DNA of 64,000 nucleotides, taken from contig CAWIGZ010000012.1 of the NCBI GenBank assembly GCA_963835825.1, positions 124,001 to 188,000 of the forward strand. Direction: 5' to 3'. The position numbers and the translations under genes are program-made. This DNA comes from JADGRB01 sp963835825 (GTDB lineage: Bacteria; Myxococcota_A; Polyangia; Fen-1088). The notes below the pieces were generated by a model that ran no database searches, had not been told where the DNA came from, and saw only the letters and a program-made list of their open reading frames with translations. Of the stretch, positions 47,397 to 59,204 are shown piece by piece (positions within the stretch are counted from its first letter, which is position 1; every line of letters starts with the position of its first letter).

Positions 47397-48806
47397 GTGG
47401 TGGGCCGGACGCGAACAGGTCGCGGGCTCTTCGGGCTGACGGCCATCGGGGCCCCCTTCTTGGCCCCCGCAGTGGCGTTCTTGGCTCCGCTGGCGTTCGC
47501 ATCGCCGGCCCAGGCCTGGGCATCGGTCGAGCATCAGGAGATTGGCCGCACCGCCTACCTGCGCGCCTGCGCCGCGCTGCCGGCGACGGTCGGGTCCCGC
47601 GCGCCCGACCCGCGGGTGAAAGCGCGCTTCGAGCGGGTGTGCGGCGCGAACTTGTCGGTCCTGGCCAAGCTTTACGGCGACGCCAGCGCCATCGCGGGCG
47701 ACTTCCTCGGCCATCCCTCCGAGTTCCTCTCCCAGAGAGGCGCCTGGCGGTTCAAGAGCAAGAAGTCGTATTACCTGCTGGCGCTGGAGAACAGCGCCCA
47801 CTTCAATCCGATGTCGACCCGCTCGTGGGGCGAGTACCACCAGCAGGCGATCGCCTATGCCCTGGCGGGGGCCTCGGGTGAAGGTCTGACCACCCTCGAG
47901 CAGCTCCAGCTGGCCCTGTTCGAGAGCGCCTTCGCGGATCACTACCTGCAAGACTCGTTCGCCGCCGGGCACATGGGGTTCAACCGCGCGGCCTCGAGCG
48001 CGGCCGCGGCCAAGTCGTTTCACGACGCCTGGAACGCCCGCGGGCGCGTGGCCACCGATCGGGCAGGAGATCGCTGGGTGACGTTCGGCGACGGCCGGCT
48101 CGACGCCCCGGCCAACGCCGAGGGCCGGCGGCACCTGATGGATGCCGCGACCCTCTCCATCCGCGGGGTCCTCGCCGCCTTCGTGCTGGGAACGCGCGTG
48201 CCCGAGGACGAGATCGCGGTGTGGCAGCTCCTCCCCTTCACGATCGAGGCGCCCGAGCTGCTCACCGAGGTGGCGGAGATCTTCGTCCACCAGGATGCCA
48301 AAGACGCGACCCACGAGACGCCCAATCGCGAGCTGGTGCCGCTGCAGCTGACCATCCGCCCCGCCTACAAGGACATGGTGGCGACCGCGTCGTTCTGGTC
48401 GGTGGGCGCCTTCAACGACCCGGGAGATCCCTACCTGGCGCTGGTCGGGGGCCTCGAGCTCGCCGTTCCGTTCGTTCCCGCGCAGACCTACCTCGGCGCG
48501 GGGGGAACGTTGCAGGCGCCGGAGCGAAAGCGCGCGGCCGTGATCGATACCGGGCTGCTCTTCCCGCTGGGGCTGAGCGTGGCCGGCCTGGTCAGCCACC
48601 AGCTCAACGCCACCGGCTCGTGGCTCGTCGGCAACGGCTTCGCCGCCATCCTGCACGTCGAGTATCAGCTGAACGTCGAGCTCGGTGATCTGCTCGTCAA
48701 CCTCCACGCGGGGCTGGCCGAGATCCTTCCCCGGCCCCGCACCGGCTACTATGGAGCAGTCGGCCTGGGGTTCGTGTTCAGCGCCGCCGGCGGAGGGGCA
48801 TTTTGA
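47397..48806 (+). CDS. Secreted zinc-dependent phospholipase C-like protein
   Basis: 469 residues. Signal peptide ends in SPAQA, and the mature protein starts close to AWASVEHQEIGRTAY, with Trp and His near the N-terminus as in zinc-dependent phospholipase C/P1 nuclease. Helical motif ALFESAFADHYLQDSFAAGHMG matches the His/Asp-rich zinc site of that fold. Residues about 320-469 are beta-rich (LAVPFVPAQTYLGAGG, YGAVGLGFVFSAAGGGAF) and may be an outer-membrane barrel or a lipid-binding domain. Family call is moderate. It overlaps the YihY-like gene by TTGA. Confidence 0.65.
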   Translation: MVGRTRTGRGLFGLTAIGAPFLAPAVAFLAPLAFASPAQAWASVEHQEIGRTAYLRACAALPATVGSRAPDPRVKARFERVCGANLSVLAKLYGDASAIAGDFLGHPSEFLSQRGAWRFKSKKSYYLLALENSAHFNPMSTRSWGEYHQQAIAYALAGASGEGLTTLEQLQLALFESAFADHYLQDSFAAGHMGFNRAASSAAAAKSFHDAWNARGRVATDRAGDRWVTFGDGRLDAPANAEGRRHLMDAATLSIRGVLAAFVLGTRVPEDEIAVWQLLPFTIEAPELLTEVAEIFVHQDAKDATHETPNRELVPLQLTIRPAYKDMVATASFWSVGAFNDPGDPYLALVGGLELAVPFVPAQTYLGAGGTLQAPERKRAAVIDTGLLFPLGLSVAGLVSHQLNATGSWLVGNGFAAILHVEYQLNVELGDLLVNLHAGLAEILPRPRTGYYGAVGLGFVFSAAGGGAF

Positions 48807-49711
48807 ACGACCCGGGGAACGACCCGGGGAACGACCCGGGGAACGACCCTGGGATCTGGGCCCTGCTCCGCGCTGGAGGCTGGCGCGGGATCGCCAACCG
48901 CATGCGGAGCGCCACCCGGCGGCATCAGGCGTCGGTGCTCGCGGGCGGCGTCGCCTTCTACGCCTTCCTGTCGATGTTTCCGGCGCTCGCGGCGCTGGTC
49001 TCGGTCTACGGCCTCCTGGCCGATCCCGCGGACGTCACCCGCCAGATGGACGCTTTTGCCGGCGGGCTGCCCCCCGACATCCGGACGGCCATTCACGATC
49101 AGATGGCGCTGCTCACCGCCCGCTCGACGGGCACGCTGAGCGTCGAAGCGGTGATCGGCATCCTGGCCGCCATCTGGGCGGCGACCAAGGGGATGAAGGC
49201 GCTCATCACCGGGCTCAGCCTGGCGTTCGGCCAGAAAGAGACGCGGGGGTTCATCCGGCTGAACGTCACCGCGTTCCTGTTCACGATGGGCGCCATCGTC
49301 TCGGGCGTCATTTCGATCGCCGCGGTGATCGTGCTGCCCATCGTTCTCTCGTTCTTCCGGATGTCACAGCTCGGCGAGCAGCTGCTCCGGTGGGGCCGCT
49401 GGCCGATGCTGACGGTGATGGTCCTCCTGGTCCTGAGCGTGGCGTACCACTACGGGCCGGCGCAGGTGCCGCCCACGCGCCGGTGGCTGTCGCCCGGATC
49501 GGTGGCGGCCACCGTCTTGTGGCTGGCCGGGTCGGCGCTGTTCTCCTGGTTCGCGTCGACTTACGTGAAGACCGACCGGGTCGACGGTTCGCTGGGGGTG
49601 ATCATCACCATCCTCACCTGGTTCTTGCTGTCGGCTTACATCGTGATCCTGGGAGCCGAGCTGGACGCGGAAGTCGCGCGGGAGGTCGCCGCCCGGCGCG
49701 CTCAGCGCTGA
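48803..49711 (+). CDS. YihY/BrkB family inner-membrane protein
   Basis: 302 residues, six membrane helices, matching YihY/BrkB: RRHQASVLAGGVAFYAFLSMFPALAALVSVYGLLADP, KGMKALITGLSLAFG, WLSPGSVAATVLWLAGSALFSWFASTYV. The protein starts at a TTG that overlaps the previous stop (TTGA), directly followed by four NDPG repeats encoded by a 12-base minisatellite. The function of the family is debated (once called RNase BN). It ends overlapping the convergent PAP2 gene by ten bases. Confidence 0.9.
   Translation: MNDPGNDPGNDPGNDPGIWALLRAGGWRGIANRMRSATRRHQASVLAGGVAFYAFLSMFPALAALVSVYGLLADPADVTRQMDAFAGGLPPDIRTAIHDQMALLTARSTGTLSVEAVIGILAAIWAATKGMKALITGLSLAFGQKETRGFIRLNVTAFLFTMGAIVSGVISIAAVIVLPIVLSFFRMSQLGEQLLRWGRWPMLTVMVLLVLSVAYHYGPAQVPPTRRWLSPGSVAATVLWLAGSALFSWFASTYVKTDRVDGSLGVIITILTWFLLSAYIVILGAELDAEVAREVAARRAQR
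48806..48853 (+). repeat. 12-bp minisatellite, four copies, at the start of the YihY-like gene
   Basis: AACGACCCGGGG occurs three times perfectly and a fourth time as AACGACCCTGGG, encoding Asn-Asp-Pro-Gly each time immediately after the TTG start codon. The 12-base unit keeps the frame, so copy-number change would alter only the N-terminal tail. Confidence 0.95.
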
Positions 49712-50940
49712 GCGCACCAGCGCGCGTGCAACGTCCAGCCGGCACCGACCGTCGCCAGCGCGAGCAGCCGCAGCGGGAGCCCGCCCGACGCGCCGGGCGG
49801 CGCCAGAAAAAGGATCGCGTACCAGGCCGCCAGCAACCCGCCGGACGTCGCGAGGAGCCGGCGCCGCGCGGAGATCTTGCCGGCCGGGGCGCCTCCCCCG
49901 GCCAGCGCGTCGATGAGCGCGGCAAAGGGAACCGCCACCACCAGATCGACGAAATAATGCTGGCCCATCGCCAGCGTGGCGAAGATCGTCGCCGCCAGCC
50001 AGATGGCGCCGGCCGACCGCGCTGGCGTGCCGAGCGCCCGCGCGTGCCAGTAGATGAGCAATGCCCAGGCGACGTGCAAGGAGGGCATGCAGTTTCGCGG
50101 ATCGGAGATGGCCGTGACGTCGACGAGACGCTGCGGCGGCCCGGGCAGGACCGCCGCTCCGTAAGGGAAGCGGGCGCCGAACAGCGGATCCGGGCCCACG
50201 ACGGGGTAGATTTGATAGAGCGCGTACCCGGCGGCCGCCGCCAGGAGAATCGGCCTCAGCAGCCCGCCTCCGGTGTCAGACCCGCTGTCGATGGCCCGGC
50301 GCTTCTCCAGCACCAGCATCGCGGCCATCATCACCGGGAGCAACAGGTAGACGAAGCTGAGCAGCGTCAGCAGCACGGGGTGGGCGGCGGCCACCCGCCC
50401 GACGGCGAAGCTCGGCTGGCCGAACGCGGCGTCGAGCCCCAGCACGACCGGATCCCACGCCCAGCCGTGCAGCGGAACCGTGACGTCGAGGGCCAGCCCC
50501 ATCGCCATCCCGAACGCCGGCAGAATGACCGCCAGTCGAAACCAGGCCCGCGCCTCGCTGTCCTGGTCCGAGGCGGCCGCCCTCGAAGCAAGGGCCACCA
50601 GGCTGGCCAGTCCCGCCCCCACGAGCGCGCTCTGCTCGAAGGGGACGCCGCGGAAAGAGAACAGACCGAGCCAGGCGCGGTGTCCCAGCGCAAACCCGAA
50701 GGAGCCGACCAGGAACAACAACAGCTCGCGAAGGCGCGGTCCGCTGGCCAGCAAGAACACGATGGACGCGAACAGCGACGTCGCCTGGATCGGATGCACG
50801 AGCGCCAGCCAGCCGGGCGAGCCCCGGGCCGCGTCCGCCACCGGAGCGACGAGGCCGAGCGCTCCCCAGCCGGCCGTCTGCCAGGCCCGCCAGCTCGACC
50901 GGCGGCGCGACGGCGGCTCGGTCGGGATCGCGGAGCTCAA
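49702..50940 (-). CDS. PAP2-superfamily membrane protein (Aur1/inositol phosphotransferase-like)
   Basis: 412 residues with about ten membrane helices. The PAP2 motifs are in RNCMPSLHVAWALLIYWHARALG and MGQHYFVDLVVAVPFAALID (His-containing C2 and C3), with YPVVGPDPLFG before. This arrangement matches the Aur1-type lipid phosphotransferases more than simple phosphatases. The start is unsure (TTG at 50940). It is convergent with the YihY-like gene and divergent from the mutase gene. Confidence 0.82.
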   Translation of the reverse strand: MSSAIPTEPPSRRRSSWRAWQTAGWGALGLVAPVADAARGSPGWLALVHPIQATSLFASIVFLLASGPRLRELLLFLVGSFGFALGHRAWLGLFSFRGVPFEQSALVGAGLASLVALASRAAASDQDSEARAWFRLAVILPAFGMAMGLALDVTVPLHGWAWDPVVLGLDAAFGQPSFAVGRVAAAHPVLLTLLSFVYLLLPVMMAAMLVLEKRRAIDSGSDTGGGLLRPILLAAAAGYALYQIYPVVGPDPLFGARFPYGAAVLPGPPQRLVDVTAISDPRNCMPSLHVAWALLIYWHARALGTPARSAGAIWLAATIFATLAMGQHYFVDLVVAVPFAALIDALAGGGAPAGKISARRRLLATSGGLLAAWYAILFLAPPGASGGLPLRLLALATVGAGWTLHARWCAQR

Positions 50941-51015
50941 AGCGCGAGACGCAAGGTTGGCCGCCGCGCATCAGCTTACACCAGCGACGCGCGATCGACG
51001 CTAGACTCCCGGTTG

Positions 51016-52638
<1,623 letters not shown>

Positions 52639-52657
52639 CCGCGCTAAGTTAGACGCC

Positions 52658-53159
52658 ATGCCACCGACGCCGGGAGTAGGACAGGACATCGAAGCGCTGT
52701 GCGGTCGGTGCGGCCAGGTCTGGCACGTCGTGATGGCCAAGATGGGCGACAAGATCGCCAAGGTGGTCTGCAAGCGCTGCGGCGGACACCACCGCTACCG
52801 CAACGAAAATGACGTCGCGGAGGCCGACGCGCCGCGCGCCGGCCGCGGCCGGCCGCACCTTCTCGTCGGCGCGCGGGCGCGGCGCCAAGACGCCGACGCC
52901 GATCCCGGTCGCCCCGGCGTTCGACCCGTCGAAGCCCTCCCGACCGTACGCGGCCAGCGCGCAGTACGCGGCCGGCGAGCGAATCACCCACCCGCAGTTC
53001 GGGGTCGGGGTGGTCGCCGGTTCGCCGGGCGCGGGCAAGATCGACGTGGTGTTCCCGACCGGCCCGCGCGTGCTGGCCGCGGCCAAGATCGCCTCCAGCC
53101 TGGCCCGCCCGATCGCCGTCGCCGTCCCCATCGCCGACCGACCGCCAAACTCGAAATGA
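52658..53159 (+). CDS. Two-CXXC zinc-ribbon protein with basic C-terminal domain, frameshifted
   Basis: About 166 codons across one frameshift. The N-terminus has CGRCGQVWHVVMAKMGDKIAKVVCKRCGGHHRYR, a zinc ribbon. The C-terminus, read in the next frame from about 52840, has YAAGERITHPQFGVGVVAG, a small beta domain seen in CarD/UvrD-type tails, and ends at 53159. The break lies in a GC-rich stretch (CGCGCGCCGGCCGCGGCC). The ATGA overlap of its stop with the next methyltransferase gene supports the second frame. A nucleic-acid-binding role is likely but not shown. Confidence 0.7.
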
Positions 53160-54355
53160 ACGGTCTGCCGCGGGTCGTCCTGCGGAAGCGGTTGGGGCGG
53201 GCGATTCGGGGGGGGCATCCGTGGATCTACCGGGATGCGCTGGCGGCCTCGCCGCGGATCACCGACGGGAGCGTGGTGCTGGTGGCGGGCGCCGACGGGC
53301 GGCCGCTGGCCCGCGGATTCTGGGACGCGACTTCGCCCATCGCGGTGCGGATCCTGGGCGCCGACCGCGCGCCGGAGGTGGCGCAGGAGATCGACAGGCG
53401 CGTCGCGGAGGCGCTGACGCGGCGGCTCGACGCGCTCGATCGCGCCGAAACCAACGCCTTCCGCTGGATTCACGGAGAGGCGGACGCGCTGCCAGGCGTG
53501 CACGTGGACGTGTACGGCACCGCGCTCAGCATCCGGTACGACGGTGGCGGCGCGCGGGCGTTCTATCGCGAGCTGCCGGGGCGGTTGCGCGAAGCGGCGC
53601 GCAGGGCGGGGGTGACGGTCGACGCGATCCTCGAGCGCCGCCCGCGCGGGGGCAGCGGCGATGCCGACGGCGAGCGCACGATGTCGCTCTACGGCAATCC
53701 ACCGGAAGGGGAGCTCGAGATCCGCGAGAACGGGCTGCGCTTCGGCGCCGATCTGCGGCGCGGCCAGAAGGGGGGGCTGTTTCTCGATCAGCGCGAGAAC
53801 CGCGCGCTGGTCCGGACCCTGGCCGCCGAGCGCCGCGTGCTGAACCTCTTCGGCTACACCGGGGGGTTCTCGATCTACGCGGCGGCGGGCGGGGCGCGCG
53901 CCACCACCACGGTCGACGTCGCGGCGCCGGCCATCGCCGCCGCGCGGCGAAACTTCGAACGCAACCGCCTGCCCGTCGCGAACGCGCGCTTCGCCGCCGA
54001 GGACGCCTTCGCTTTTCTCACCCGGGCCGCCGCGGCCGGCGAGCGGTTCGAGCTGGTGATCTCCGATCCGCCGAGCTTCGCTCCCAGCCGCCGCGCGCTG
54101 GAGACCGGCCTGCGGGCCTACCAGCGGCTGCACCGGCTCTGCGCGGCGGTCACCGCGCCGGGCGGGATCCTCTGCGCCGCCTCCTGCTCGAGCCACATCC
54201 GCAGGGACGCTTTTTTGACCACGGTCCGCGACGGCGCGCGGGAGGCCGGCCGGCGCGCGCAGCTCCGCGAGGTCCGAGGCGCCGCCTTCGACCACCCCGT
54301 CGTGCCGCAGTTTCCCGAGGGCGACTACCTCAAGTTTGCGGTAATAACCCTGTGA
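53156..54355 (+). CDS. PUA-domain 23S rRNA cytosine-C5 methyltransferase (RlmI-like)
   Basis: 399 residues. N-terminal PUA domain (RAIRGGHPWIYRDAL, LVAGADGRPLARGFWD), a middle domain, and a class I SAM methyltransferase: RVLNLFGYTGGFSIYAAAGG (motif I), FELVISDPPSFAPSRRALE (motif IV) and the catalytic Cys region LCAASCSSHI (motif VI). RlmI methylates 23S rRNA C1962. The ATG overlaps the previous stop (ATGA) and its stop shares bases with the next gene (TGATG). Confidence 0.92.
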   Translation: MNGLPRVVLRKRLGRAIRGGHPWIYRDALAASPRITDGSVVLVAGADGRPLARGFWDATSPIAVRILGADRAPEVAQEIDRRVAEALTRRLDALDRAETNAFRWIHGEADALPGVHVDVYGTALSIRYDGGGARAFYRELPGRLREAARRAGVTVDAILERRPRGGSGDADGERTMSLYGNPPEGELEIRENGLRFGADLRRGQKGGLFLDQRENRALVRTLAAERRVLNLFGYTGGFSIYAAAGGARATTTVDVAAPAIAAARRNFERNRLPVANARFAAEDAFAFLTRAAAAGERFELVISDPPSFAPSRRALETGLRAYQRLHRLCAAVTAPGGILCAASCSSHIRRDAFLTTVRDGAREAGRRAQLREVRGAAFDHPVVPQFPEGDYLKFAVITL

Positions 54356-55035
54356 TGGCGTCAGCGCCGATGCCTGTCTCGGGCGAACAATCCGCAGCGG
54401 CGGCCCCCGTCGATCCGGCCGGGCCGCTGGCGTCGCCCGCCTATCGCTGGTCGGTGGGGCTCAGCCTGGCGCTGCTCCAATCGGCCATCTACTTCGGGAT
54501 CGGACACGCGCACCTGACCCGCTCGACGGAGCTGCTGCGCACCCGCCTCGATGACGCGATCCCGTTTTGGCCCTGGACCGCCTGGTGCTATCTGCCGTTC
54601 TACGCGGGGACCTTCCTGATCGCCATCGGCGGGTTCCGGCACCGGCGGCTCTTCGATCGCACGGCGATGGCGGTGGTCCTGGTGATGGCGCTGGGCGCGC
54701 TGGGGCACCTCTTCGTGCGCGCCGAGTACCCCCGCCCCATCCTCCATCCGCCCTACCCCAACCTCTCGTACGCCTTCATGGCCTGGGTCCAGCACGTCGA
54801 CCCGCCCGGCAACGTATTTCCGTCGCTGCACGTCGCCCACACGACCATGCTGGCGCTGCTGTTGCTGCGCGATCGTCCCCGCCTCGGCCGGCTGGCGCTG
54901 TTCATGGCGACGATGCTGGCGCTGTCCACCTTGACCACCAAGCAACACTTCATCGCCGACGTGCTCGCCGGGTACCTGCTGGCGGTGCTTGGCCGGGCCT
55001 TCGCCCTGGCGTCCGTCAGATCCCCGCGGACCTGA
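54355..55035 (+). CDS. PAP2-family phosphatase, membrane-bound
   Basis: 226 residues, six membrane helices. PAP2 motifs: NVFPSLHVAHTTMLALLLL (C2) and TTKQHFIADVLAGYLLAVLG (C3). It probably dephosphorylates undecaprenyl pyrophosphate or another lipid phosphate in the inner membrane. The start overlaps the rRNA methyltransferase stop (TGATG). Its TGA abuts the TGA of the convergent M16 gene, forming the palindrome TGATCA. Confidence 0.85.
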   Translation: MASAPMPVSGEQSAAAAPVDPAGPLASPAYRWSVGLSLALLQSAIYFGIGHAHLTRSTELLRTRLDDAIPFWPWTAWCYLPFYAGTFLIAIGGFRHRRLFDRTAMAVVLVMALGALGHLFVRAEYPRPILHPPYPNLSYAFMAWVQHVDPPGNVFPSLHVAHTTMLALLLLRDRPRLGRLALFMATMLALSTLTTKQHFIADVLAGYLLAVLGRAFALASVRSPRT

Positions 55036-56710
55036 TCACTTCGCCGGCGCCGGCTTCGCTTGAGCCGGCTTCGCTTGGGCGGGCTTCGCTTCCGGCGGCT
55101 TCGCTGGGGGCGGATTCGCAACGGCCGGCTTCGCGGCGGCGGCGCGCTCGGCCGCGTCGATGGGGGCCTTGAAGTTGATCCGCTCGTACTGAATGCCGCT
55201 CTTCGCCAGCTGCGGCTCGATGGCGTCGCCCTTGCCGACGATGACGACCAGGAGCGTGTCGGGGTGCAGGAAGTCCTTGGCGGCCGCTTTGGCCTGCGCC
55301 TCGTCGACGGCCGCCAGACGCAGCGGCAGATCCCGCACGTAGCCGATCCCCAGGCCATGCTCCTCGGCGCCCACCAGCGCGCCGGCGATCCCGGCCGCGG
55401 CCTGCAAGCTGAAGGGATAGCTGCCGGCGTAGTAACCCTTTGCCTTGTCCAGCTCACCGCTGGTCGGCCCATCGGCCTGCATGCGCCGGATCTCGTTCAC
55501 CGAGGCGAGCAGCGCGTCCCACACCGTCTCGTTCTTGGTGGCCGCGCTCACCCGGAAGGCGCCCTGGTAGAGCGACGCGCCGAACGAAGATCCGATGCCG
55601 TAGGTGAGGCCCCGCTTGGACCGCACCTCGGTCATGAGCCGCGACGAGAAGTCGGAGCCGCCCAGCACGTAGTTCATCAGCGTCACCGCGTACCAGCGCG
55701 GATCGGCGTGCCTGATCCCGGCATGCCCCAGCACGATCGTCGCCTGCGTCAGGTCGGGGCGATCGACCAGCAGGATACGGGTCCCGGTGGCCGGGGGGAT
55801 CGTCCAGCCGGGCCGGGCCGGCGACCTTCGCGCGCGCCCAGCCGTGGAAGGTCTTCTCCAGCTCCCCACGCAGGCGCGCGGCGTCGACGTCGCCGGCGAC
55901 CGCCAGGATGGCGTGGTCCGGATGGTAGAAGGTCTTCCAGAAGCTCTGCAGCTTGGCGCGATCGATCTTGCGGACGTCGTCGGCGGTCAACACCCATCCG
56001 TTGGGGTGGTTCTCGCCGAACAGCTGGTTGTCGAAGTGGGCGTGGGCCAGCTCGCCCGGGTTGTCGTAGCGCGAAGCCACCCCCGCCAGCATCTGGTCCC
56101 GCACGTCCCCCATCTCGCTCTCGGGAAACGACGGATGCAACAGCACGTCGGACAGCAGGTCGAGGCAGAGCGGGCCGTCCTTCGACAGCGCCGAGCAGGT
56201 CACGGTGGTCCCCTCGTTCGTGGCCTGGGCGTCGAGCGCGCCGCCGACGAAGTCGATGGCGCGCGAGATGTCGTCGGCGCTGCGGGTCTTGCTCCCGTTC
56301 TTGGTTCCTTTGCGCAGCATCGCCGCCACGAAGTCGGAGACGCCCAGGGTGTCACGCGTCTCGTCGTAGCCGCCCGCTCGCACGGCCAGCCCGAAGCTGA
56401 CCACCGGCAGCTCCTTGCGCGCCACGACGATCACCTGCATCCCGTTCGTCAGCGTGAAGCGATCGATCTTGGGGAGCGCCAGCGCTTCGGGCTTGGGCGG
56501 CGGCGGAGCGGAGATGAGGTCGGTGCGCCCGGTCCAGAAGGTCGAGGCGGCCGGCCCGGCCGGCTTGGCGGGAGTCGACTCGTACTGCACCTCGACCGAT
56601 CCCGGCGACGCCGGCGGCTTGGGCGGCGCGCTCGCGGTACAGCCGAAGAACGACAGCAGCAGCGGCGACAACAACATCGCGGCGATGGGGCTCAGTCGTC
56701 GGCCGGTCAC
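55036..56710 (-). CDS. M16 peptidase-like lipoprotein without the HXXEH site (regulatory partner), frameshifted
   Basis: About 558 codons across one frameshift. A lipoprotein signal ends in FFGC-TA, followed by a Pro-rich stretch and two M16 domains. At the place of the zinc-binding HXXEH the sequence reads GVSDFVAAMLRKGT, so it cannot bind zinc there. The second domain has RSKRGLTYGIGSSFG, the usual C-domain Arg/Tyr motif. The frame breaks near 55795 in a run of six G (plus strand); five would restore DPPATGTRILLVDRP. The tail is an Ala/Pro/Lys repeat. It likely forms a heterodimer with the active protease encoded four bases upstream. Confidence 0.85.
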
Positions 56711-58159
56711 TTGGTCGCCCCCGTCTTCGGTCCAGCCGCGGGCGGCGCTCCGGCGGGCGGCACTGCGGCGGGCGGCGCGCCGGGCGGAACCACGGTGACG
56801 CGCGTGAAGTTGTCATCGACCAGATATTTCTGCGCCACCCGCTGCACGTCGGCGGCGGTGACCGCCAGGTAGCGCTTGGCCCCCTCGATGAAGCGGTGCC
56901 AGTCGCCCTCCACGTACTGCGCGTCGCCGAGACGCATGGCCACACCGTCCACGGTCTCGAGGCCGAACACGAACGAGGCGGCCAGCTGGTTCTTGGCCTT
57001 GTCGAGCTCCGCGGGCTCGATCGGCTTGTCGCGCACGCGGGCGATCTCCTCCGTCAGCGCCGCCTGCACCTTCGCCCCGTCCTTGTTGGGGAGATACGCC
57101 GCGTACACGATGAACAACCCCGGATCCTCCAGCGACTCGGCCACGCCGCCCGCTGCGATGGCCAGGTGATCGTGGCGAACCAGACGCTCGGGCAACCGCG
57201 AGGACTCGCCGGCGGAGAGAACCGCCGACAGGACCTCCAGCGCCGGCAGATCGGGATCGGCCGCCCGCGGGATGTGATAGCCGCCGACGACGATCGGAAT
57301 CTGGACCTCGACCTGCAACGCGGCGGTCCGAGGCTGCGTCTGCGGCGGCTCGACGGCCGTGTTGCGCGGCGGGGTCGGGGCCGCGGGGGATCGGCCCGAA
57401 GTACTGGTCGACGAGCTTCCGGGCCGTCTGCTCGTCGAGATCGCCGACCAGGATCAAGGTCGCGTTGTTCGGCTGGTAATAGGTGTCGTAGAAGCGCTGG
57501 CATTCGGCCGGCGTGACCTTCTCCAGATCCTCGATCGTGCCGATGGCCGTCCAGCTGTAGGGGTGCTTGGTGTAGGCGAGCGCGCGGAACTTCTCGATCG
57601 CCTTGCCGACCGGATCGTTGTCGACGCGCAGGCGCTTCTCCTCCTCGACGACGTGGCGCTCGGAGTCGACCGTCGCCGGAAAGAGCTTCAGGTTCCGCAT
57701 CCGCTCCGCCTCCAGCTCCAGCGCGAACCCGACGTACGACGGAGGCACCGTGTCGTGGTAGGCGGTCAGATCCTCGGTGGTGAAGGCGTTGACCTGCCCG
57801 CCCACCTCCTTCAGCAGCCGGGCGTGCTCCTCGGGCGGAACGTGCTCGGACCCCTTGAACATCATGTGCTCGAACATGTGGGCGACGCCGCGAATGCCGA
57901 CGTGCTCGTCCTTCGATCCGACGTGATAGAAAACCTGCACCGTCGCGATGGGCGCCTTGTGATCGGCGAGGAAGAGCACCTGCAGCCCGTTCGCCAGCGT
58001 CCAGCTCTTGACGTCCAGCTTGGGCGCCGCCACCGACGAGGGGGTGGCGGGCGCCGCCTTGGCGGGCTTGCCGGCCCGCGCCGGAGCTGCCGAGCCGAGC
58101 GCCAGCGCCAGCGTCAGCACAGACAACGGAACCCGGATTCGCGTCGACGGAGCGGTCAC
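56707..58159 (-). CDS. M16 zinc metallopeptidase (active subunit), frameshifted
   Basis: About 484 codons across one frameshift. Signal peptide ends in APARA. The zinc site is His94-X2-Glu97-His98 (VAHMFEHMMFKGSEH), with the distal Glu in HVVEEEKRL. The second half, in the next frame from near 57380, is VEVQIPIVVGGYHIPRAADPD and the C-terminal M16 domain. The break lies in GCGGCCCCGACC. The pair with the downstream HXXEH-less protein matches two-subunit M16B proteases. GTG start; the stop overlaps the partner gene by four bases. Confidence 0.88.
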
Positions 58160-58191
58160 GGCCGGCCGGACTATGACACACTGACGGCGCG

Positions 58192-59197
58192 ATGTCGGTC
58201 GTGATCGAAACGGTCGAGAGCCGCGCGCTCGTCGGAAATCCGCTCGGTGATCCGACGGCGCGCCGGATCGCCGTGTGGCTGCCGCCGTCGTACGCGGCCG
58301 AGCCGACGCGGCGCTATCCGGTCATCTACTGGCTGGCCGGGTACTCCGGCACCGGCGAGATGCTGTTTTCGGGGAACCCCTGGCAGCCGGGGCTGGGCGA
58401 GCGGCTCGACAGGCTGGTGGGCAGCGGGGCCATGGGCGAGGCGATCGTCGTGGCGCCCGACTGTTTCACCCGCTGGGGGGGCGCGCAGTACCTGGATTCG
58501 TCGGCGCTGGGAAACTACGAGACACACCTCGTGCGCGAGGTGATCTCGGCGATCGACGCGCGCTACCGGACGGTGGCCGACCGCCAGGGGCGCGCCATCG
58601 GCGGCAAGTCGTCGGGCGGTTTCGGCGCGCTGGTGCTGGCCATGCGCCACCCCGAGCTGTTCGCGGCCGTCGCCAGCCACGCCGGCGACATGGCCTTCGA
58701 GCTGTCGGCGCTCAAGGATCTTCCCGGTCGCCGCCCGCACCTTGCGCCGCAAGGGCGGCGTCCCGGCCTTCACGAAGCAGTTCGAGGCCACCGAGAAGAA
58801 GTCCGGCGACGACTACACGACGATGATGGTCTTGGCCCAGGCGGGCGCCTATTCGCCCGAGGCTGGCCGGCCGGGCGGCGTGGCGCTCCCCTTCGACGTC
58901 GAGACCGGCGAAGTCGACTGGGCCGTCTGGAAGCGCTGGAAGGCCTGGGACCCGATCGAGATGGTGGCGGCGCACGCCGAGGCGCTGCGCGGGCTGAAGC
59001 TGCTGTTCGTCGACGCCGGGACGCGCGACGAGCACAACCTGGATCTGGGCGCGCGGATCTTCGTGGCGCGGCTGCGCGCGCTGGGCATCGCCTGCGAGCA
59101 CCAGGAGTTCGACGACGGGCACCGGGGGACGGCGTACCGCTACGACGTCTCGCTCCCCAAGCTGGCGGCGGCGCTCGGCGCGCCGCCGGTGCGCTGA
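58192..59197 (+). CDS. Esterase D-type alpha/beta hydrolase, frameshifted
   Basis: About 335 codons across one frameshift. Alpha/beta fold of the esterase D/antigen 85 type: YPVIYWLAGYSGTGEM, nucleophile elbow IGGKSSGGFGALVLAM (Ser in GKSSG), and in the second frame DAGTRDEHNLDLGA (Asp) and EFDDGHRGTAYRY (His). The frame changes near 58725-58740; the second frame runs to 59197. No signal peptide. Divergent from the M16 pair with 32 bases between starts. Substrate unknown. Confidence 0.82.
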
Positions 59198-59204
59198 GGC
59201 GCGC

